Shown piece by piece: positions 24,997 through 31,000 of a DNA stretch of 31,000 bases. The position numbers and the translations under genes are program-made. Location: contig NC_135552.1 of the NCBI RefSeq assembly GCF_964340395.1, positions 23,514,681 through 23,545,680 of the forward strand, read 5' to 3'. The notes beneath the pieces are model-generated. The model did no database searches, was not told the origin of the DNA, and saw only the letters and a program-made list of their open reading frames with translations. Each line of letters begins with the position of its first letter. The stretch's first letter is position 1. The DNA is from Glandiceps talaboti. Its lineage: Eukaryota; Hemichordata; Enteropneusta; Spengelidae.

Positions 24997-26077
24997 AATT
25001 TTTAAGTCATTAGTGTAAATGTGTAAATTGACATTCACTATTGTTCGGTTGATTGTGAGACTGAAATTCCAAACCGAATGTGAGATACATCATTTCAACA
25101 TATCGGGTTGTGGAATTCCGTCACTCTCCATTGTTGATATGTAAATTAAGTATTTAAAATGTGATTTTGGTTTATTAAAAAAAACGCAAAAACAGTATAC
25201 ATTGTTTTAATGTTGTCTGTACCGAAGGTTTACACCTTCTATCGTAACAAACGCTTATATCGTTGCGCCTCATGGGCATCTGTTACAAATCTCTGCAGAC
25301 ACGATAAATTATCATCTGTGATAGATGATGCCGAGCATGACAATTTCTCATGCCTTCTCTTGTCCTTTTTAACATTTTACGAAGCGAAAATTAATCATCC
25401 TGAAAAAATAGAAATCATTAAGTAATATCCCCTGTGGATAAAGCAGACATGATGTCCGCGGAATGCCGAAAACATACAATAAAAGGATCCGATACACATT
25501 ACATTGTTTATTCAATCTATTAAAAATGCATTTAGAATCATATCACTTCACTTGTGCGGCGTTAATTTAAAGTTTACCCTTGGGGATCACAATATCACTC
25601 ATTAACAAGGCTCGTATATAAGTATGTAGAAAAGGGTTGAAGATAGGACATTTGGGTACGGTGTCGGTGGTGTTAATTTGTCGCGTTCAAAACTCGTTTC
25701 TCTTCAGTAGTTTAACAGACCAAACGCAACGCTAACCGCACAGTTGTTGTGAATTTTAAAGAAGTATGGTTTCCTACTGTACCGACTAGATGAATCATTT
25801 TAAGTTCAAGATTGAAAAGCTGACCTCACGCTCTCAATGAATGAAACATGTTTGTCGCATATTCCTTTAGTTGTCAGTACGGATTTGTCAATGTGTGCAT
25901 TAAACTAAACCCAGTAAAGTTCAAGGATGAGCCCACAAGTTATGATTTAAGTCATGATTATACTCGTTCAAGCATACTAATGAATTGTGTTTAAGACAGG
26001 TGATAAAAAAGGACACCCGTTATATATTTTAGCGTTGAGGGCGGATACCAGATAATACACTCACAATAGTGTACAGC
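24997..26077. other. Gene-free AT-rich sequence
   Basis: No supported gene; the frame at 25210-25425 (71 codons) has no recognised domain. Confidence 0.5.
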
Positions 26078-26246
<169 letters not shown>

Positions 26247-26556
26247 GAGAAAGTCAAATTTGTTAACTCTAGCGCTTTAGCAATTTAGTTTGCAAACGTT
26301 CTTCATACTTGTTTTTTTTGACACTATGGATATTGTAGAGAGACTACTTTGTTTCCATCTTAGAGTAAGTACACTTCAACAGCTGTTTGCACACACTTTC
26401 CACGTCAAAGAAAAAGCCATTAGTTTTGTCATCATTCTGAAGAAAACAAAACTCATCTGAAATCATTACTCAATCATTTGTTATTTATTCATCTGACATG
26501 TACATTGCAGCCAAACCGATAGATAACATATTAACCCATTATAGATTACTTTTATT
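26247..26556. other. Gene-free AT-rich sequence
   Basis: Nothing recognised. Confidence 0.5.
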
Positions 26557-26712
26557 ATGTTTACGTTTTACGCATTCCATGGATTTATTTATTTCATGTT
26601 TCGCCAATTACGTTTTATTCTGTGTACGTTTCATTCATTACGTTTCATTTCGTGTCGTTTTACGCAGTTCATTGATTAAAGTTATTTTATGTTTCACCCA
26701 TTACGTTACAAA
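26557..26712. repeat. Degenerate short repeat of TTACGTTT-like motifs
   Basis: Variants of (T/A)TTACGTTT(C/T)A and TACGTTTCAT recur about eight times in 150 bp with irregular spacing, for example near 26560, 26609, 26626, 26639 and 26701. It looks like a decayed simple repeat containing a CpG. Confidence 0.55.
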
Positions 26713-27260
26713 TCTATTTCATTAACACGGAATTATTTATCAAATATTTATTCTACACACGTCTTTGAGATTACAGTATGGACGATTTTCCCTAAGAGTG
26801 AGACGTTCCCACCGGGGGGGGGGGCTATCTTTAAATGCCGCAGTCCCACCCAATCAAACCCCTCGCACGTATTCGAATGGAATTCTAGCCAATTACGCGT
26901 ATGATACCTATTGTGGCCACTAGCGATATTGTCTTATATCCAAATGTTGAAGAAGATGACACAAACATCATGTCTGCATATACACGTAATATACATATAT
27001 AATATTCATCAGTTGCCACAGTTCATGATACATGCTGATATACATATTAATGAGCCATTTTTTTCTGAAGATATATTTCCCGTGACCAAATTTACCATTT
27101 GACCGGAGTACAGCAACTTTATGTAAACTGTGAATCCATCCCTGCTGTAAAATGATTGATTGGCTCAATCGAGATTGTTAAGGTAGAGTTATGCAACTTT
27201 TGAAAATCACGAAAGGTCATCATGAACCACAGGGAGCCAGGAACCATGATACAAATGAAC
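26713..27260. other. Gene-free AT-rich sequence
   Basis: No supported gene. Contains a G11 run at 26814-26824. Confidence 0.5.
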
Positions 27261-27435
27261 ATACATACATACATACATACATACATACATACATACATAC
27301 ATACATACATACATACATACATACATACATACATACATACATACATACATACATACATACATACATACATAAAAACAAACAAACAAACAGATAAACAAAC
27401 AAACAAACAAACAAACAAACAAACAAACAAACAAA
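27261..27435. repeat. (ATAC)n-(AAAC)n microsatellite
   Basis: About 110 bp of pure ATAC, changing to about 64 bp of AAAC. Confidence 0.98.
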
Positions 27436-27632
27436 ATATGCGTGAGTCAATATAAACAAATGACTAACTATCTATAGCTGTATACTAAACTTTGCCAAAA
27501 TATTTCTATGGATAGATCTGTATACATAGCAACATAGTAGCATAGTTTCGTATATAGACCCATATATACATGTAATTAAAGGTATAGATAATTATTTATG
27601 TGTCTATAGTATTTCATTCATCACGCAAATTT

Positions 27633-27769
27633 CGTTTGTTTGTTTGTTTGTTTGTTTGTTTGTGTGTGTGTGTATGTGTGTGTTTGTTTGTTGGTTGGTT
27701 GGTTGGTTGGCTGGTTGGTTTGTTTATTTATTTGTTGGTTGGTTGGTTGGTTTGTTGCTGTTTGTTGTT
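27633..27769. repeat. (GTTT)n-(GT)n-(GGTT)n compound microsatellite
   Basis: GTTT units, a GT tract, GTTT again and then two GGTT blocks. The forward frame across it (27600-27860) is a repeat translation. Confidence 0.96.
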
Positions 27770-28875
27770 TATCTGTAAATCGTTTGTAAGACGGTTCATT
27801 GGCTCCTTTTGCATGAACTTAACAATTTACAGTCATAAGAAATACAGTAATCCAACGTAAGTGGCGCTCTTTCTTCATCAAACGTATTTGGCGGTATCGC
27901 GATGCCTAATATCAGTGAACGAATGCATCAAGGTTCTGTTCTAGGAAAGGTAGCGTATGGTTCCAATGTAGATGATACTATGAACTGTTAGGTATGAAAT
28001 ATGTCCATCGTCGTACATCGAAATTACTATACGAAAGGTGATAACTGTCACTCTCAAGTCCTACTTAGTTACTTTGTCCATGTCGGTGTTTTTGTCACAA
28101 CTATTAATTTCCTTCTCTGAGATATTAATTTGCTTTGATATTTGATAGGTGTGTTCCTAGGGTTGAGTTTATTCAGGGGTGGGCAAAGAAGGTAAATCTG
28201 TCATTTTCTATCTGTGTCCCTTTTTGTATATTTTGTCAAATTTGAAAAAAAAATGTTGGTAAAATAACAAAAGCAGGATGTAGTTCATTAAAATATTTCA
28301 ATTTCATTTATACAGTACATTCTCATGATATGTTGTTTTCATCATTAGTTGCTGTTCATCATGGATTTAGTATTTGGTAATCTGTTTTGAGACGACCTTA
28401 AGTTCCTCTCTTGCCTGTTTCAGTTGTTGTTTAAGTGTACAAGTTAATGACCTTTCTGGGGAAATATATTCATTGGAAATTGTTATTGGTGTGAGTCAAG
28501 TACATAAAGTCTTTCTAACGGTAGAGGGCGCATACCGTCCGCCGACGCGTCTGTGGAAACTGGACACTAACATTTTCCTGGCACTCTCTCAAATTCACAG
28601 AATGGACATAGAAATAAGAAACCAGTATTGCTATAGAAACAAGTGATAACATAAGCACGTTATCCAATCGTGGGGCTGTAGTAGAGTTTGATGGGAGTGT
28701 ATGACGAGCACGAAATTAAATTGTTCACTTCAGAGGTTTATGGTGAACGGTATAGTTAGAAGCTGGAAGTAACACACAGTCTGTAGAACTACTGGCAGAG
28801 GAGAGCTCAGACATATTTTTTCTCTCAAGTACTTCACCAAAGTTTTGACAAACCGAAACGTTACAGCTTTTCAAC
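27770..28875. other. Upstream flank and presumed promoter and 5' UTR region of the EMI gene
   Basis: No separate gene is supported. The open frame at 28374-28646 (90 codons) has no recognised domain. A small CpG-rich patch at about 28520-28552 contains AGAGGGCGC at 28523-28531, similar to a CTCF core and to motifs at the ends of some dispersed elements. No strong TATA box was found. Confidence 0.45.
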
Positions 28876-28937
28876 ATGAAAGCTTATTTGATGTTGTTAT
28901 CTGTCTTCTACATTTGCGAAGCTCTGGAAAGTGGAGG
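28876..28937 (+). CDS. Exon 1 of the EMI gene: start codon and signal peptide
   Basis: Encodes 20 codons plus two bases of a split Gly codon (residue 21). The donor is AGG followed by GTGAGT at 28938, a near-consensus site; without splicing the frame stops at once in the TGA of that donor. The peptide is a short Lys-containing start, a hydrophobic run and then Glu-Ala-Leu-Glu-Ser-Gly, typical of a secretory leader. Upstream, 28751-28758 reads TATAGTTA, a weak TATA-like match that could place transcription start near 28780; this is a guess. Confidence 0.8.
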
Positions 28938-30329
28938 GTGAGTATGGACGACACGTAACATACAGCTCCGAGTCTCAAGCTATATATCAATACGACCCAA
29001 TACTCACAAACGTCACATTGGTTCAGTTCGACACATTTCTAAAGGATCATTTAACATTGGAACTTAACATTTATTTTCTCTTGTGCACATGAAGGCTTTC
29101 CCATTAACCACTTTCCCCCAAATAGGCTGTTTCATCGAAACATATATAGCTCAGTTTATTGCATGCAAAAAGTGAAAGTTACCACATTGACCGTTGGTGG
29201 CGCTGTCAACTGTTTATTTTCTCTAATTTTCAGAATTCATTTTTGCTAATTTGTCAAGATATCAAGTGAACGAAATTTTATCATTAGTAAAAGTTCAAAT
29301 ATGCGGCTAATATTTCCAGCTGTAATATTAGAGAAGCATTGGTACGAAACTGGCTGAGTGTGATTCTTAAGCAGGAAGTTGTACAAACTTCGTGGAAATT
29401 CTGAACGATAGGCTGTGGCACTGATTTCCTAGTATATGTAATGATGGTAATACTTTCCCCCAAAAGACGATGAGTTAGTAAATTAATTGTCAGTATATGC
29501 AATTAGTGTTGTATGATTGTTTCTGTTTCAGGACAAACGTCTGTTCTCGTTTGGTATCTCGTCCAGATCCGACAACAGTGTCATACGCTGAGTCCTACTC
29601 TCAAGTATACTACACAACGTGTGGGATATTCGGCCTCTTTCGATGTACCAAAACAAGGTGAAGAATGTCTAGAAATATTTGGTGTGACAATCAAAGCTAA
29701 TCTAATACGGTTTGAAATACTCAGGAAGGTGTTATAAATCACATTATATGATCAACAAGAGACAGCAGATAAGTTTTCTCTATGTAGTATATATATTTAC
29801 ACGACTTTTATTATTATAAGGGAAATGAGAATTATCGGGTGGCAAACACAGTAGGTACTGTGGAGGCGGAGGTATACTTATACATAGAATATGTTAAGCT
29901 TACCGTGACGTTTAGCGTGGAAAATAGATGATTATCAGTAAAAGGTCAAAGGTTAATTATTTAATTGTCAATGTTTCTAAATGTCATTATATGTATACAT
30001 TCTGTTTTTGCAATGATTTAGTGAAAAAACTGTAAGAAGTTGTACGAACACAAATTTCGATAAGCGAACAACATCACTGCGCATTAAACGTGCAAATAAA
30101 ATTTGAATAAAGAACACCAAATTATCAGTTAGTCCAAATTATAATTTTCTAATTTACTAACTTCTTTTTCTGAAATTGACACATGTTACTTTCGTTTTAC
30201 TTAACCTATTTCCTCCAAACTACAGAACGAACTATCGAAGGAAATACCGAACAGAGGAAATCATTAGATACCGCACAACATTTGAATGTTGTGACGGTTG
30301 GAGTGAAACCAACGGACAATGTATAACGC
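28876..30329 (+). CDS. 5' part of an EMI-domain secreted or cell-surface protein gene (three exons, 3' end outside window)
   Basis: Three exons (28876-28937, 29532-29657, 30226-30329) join to 97 codons plus one base. Residues 1-16 form a signal peptide: Lys2, a hydrophobic core from Ala3 to Cys14, and a likely cut after the Cys-Glu-Ala at 14-16. Residues about 23-96 are an EMI domain: Asn-Val-Cys at 23-25, Tyr-Tyr-Thr-Thr-Cys at 47-51, Phe-Arg-Cys at 57-59, Glu-Cys-Cys-Asp-Gly-Trp at 83-88 and Cys95. The start is the first ATG after an in-frame TGA at 28846 and has A at -3. The 594- and 568-bp introns use GT-AG and the phases agree. EMI domains are small extracellular, disulphide-bonded modules, usually N-terminal in MEGF/Draper/PEAR-type receptors, where EGF repeats follow, and in EMILIN/multimerin proteins. 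The phase-1 end of exon 3 suits an EGF-repeat continuation, but no EGF exon is visible here. The subfamily, and so any role in engulfment or adhesion, is inference. Confidence 0.88.
28938..29531 (+). other. Intron 1 of the EMI gene
   Basis: 594 bp, GTGAGT to TTTCAG, AT-rich. A GGTGGCGCTGTC string at 29196-29207 resembles the G-rich cores often found in dispersed elements or CTCF-type sites; no function can be assigned. Confidence 0.8.
29532..29657 (+). CDS. Exon 2 of the EMI gene: N-terminal half of the EMI domain
   Basis: The acceptor is a strong pyrimidine tract ending TTCTGTTTCAG at 29531, and the donor is AAG followed by GTGAAG at 29658. The first base completes Gly21, and residues 22-62 include Cys25, the Tyr-Tyr-Thr-Thr-Cys motif ending at Cys51, and Cys59. 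The last two bases begin Arg63. The correct frame is fixed by the splice phase and the EMI motif. A different, longer open frame across 29513-29737 has no domain and is a shadow. Confidence 0.9.
29658..30225 (+). other. Intron 2 of the EMI gene
   Basis: 568 bp, GTGAAG to CTACAG. A DR1-type direct repeat (AGGTCA-A-AGGTTA) lies at 29943-29955. A possible branch-point context CTTAAC lies shortly upstream of the acceptor. Confidence 0.8.
29943..29955 (+). promoter_or_regulatory. DR1-type repeat in intron 2
   Basis: AGGTCA-A-AGGTTA inside the EMI gene, the only DR1 here lying in a recognised gene. Function is speculative. Confidence 0.25.
30226..30329 (+). CDS. Exon 3 of the EMI gene: C-terminal half of the EMI domain
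   Basis: The acceptor is CCAAACTACAG ending at 30225, preceded by a pyrimidine-rich stretch. The donor is GTAAGT at 30330. The first base completes Arg63. Residues 64-97 contain a basic Tyr-Arg-Arg-Lys-Tyr-Arg stretch, the diagnostic Glu-Cys-Cys-Asp-Gly-Trp motif at 83-88, and a final Gln-Cys-Ile-Thr. The exon ends one base into the next codon (C), phase 1, the usual phase for exons encoding EGF modules. Confidence 0.9.

Positions 30330-31000
<671 letters not shown>

Noticed and set aside
28374-28646. 90-codon frame upstream of the EMI gene
   Set aside because: No recognisable domain, no in-phase splice link to exon 1, and an in-frame stop lies just before the EMI start codon.
29513-29737. 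74-codon open frame over exon 2
   Set aside because: It starts upstream of the acceptor, uses the wrong frame and has no domain, whereas the splice-defined frame gives the EMI motif.

Overview
The window looks like nuclear DNA of a metazoan, most likely a marine invertebrate. It is AT-rich and gene-poor, with very abundant long microsatellites (ATGT/ACAT, GTCT, TCTA, GA, TA and mixed tracts). It has no operon-like gene packing, and its only recognisable gene is split by GT-AG introns. The phylum cannot be fixed from the sequence alone; a lophotrochozoan or an invertebrate deuterostome are guesses from repeat style and gene family.

Positions 1 to about 28,500 hold no gene I can support. The longest open frames there are translations of microsatellites (Met-Tyr-Val-Cys, Ile-His-Thr, Ser-Leu and Arg-Glu periodicities). 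Between the microsatellites is unique-looking AT-rich sequence with several non-random structures. These are a degenerate repeat at 4243-4560 carrying ATGCAAAT octamers; a cluster of a TTGYTAC...TTTCAT motif in both orientations, ending in two abutting perfect palindromes (10751-11198); twin abutting hairpins (21136-21174); a diverged duplication at about 22510-23090; and a 29-bp minisatellite of about 21 units (23228-23830). Exact CRE palindromes (four) and DR1-type nuclear-receptor-like repeats (five) also recur more often than chance suggests.

The 3' end (28876 to beyond 30329, + strand) holds the first three coding exons of a secreted or cell-surface protein: a signal peptide followed by a complete EMI domain with cysteines at residues 25, 51, 59, 84, 85 and 95. 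Splice sites and phases are consistent across all three exons. Exon 3 ends in phase 1, as expected if EGF-like exons follow. The protein is therefore probably an EMI-EGF protein of the MEGF10/Draper/PEAR1 or MEGF6 type, with the rest of the gene beyond the window.

I did not find a convincing previously undescribed biological system. The most noteworthy material is the repeat architecture and the 5' end of the EMI gene.
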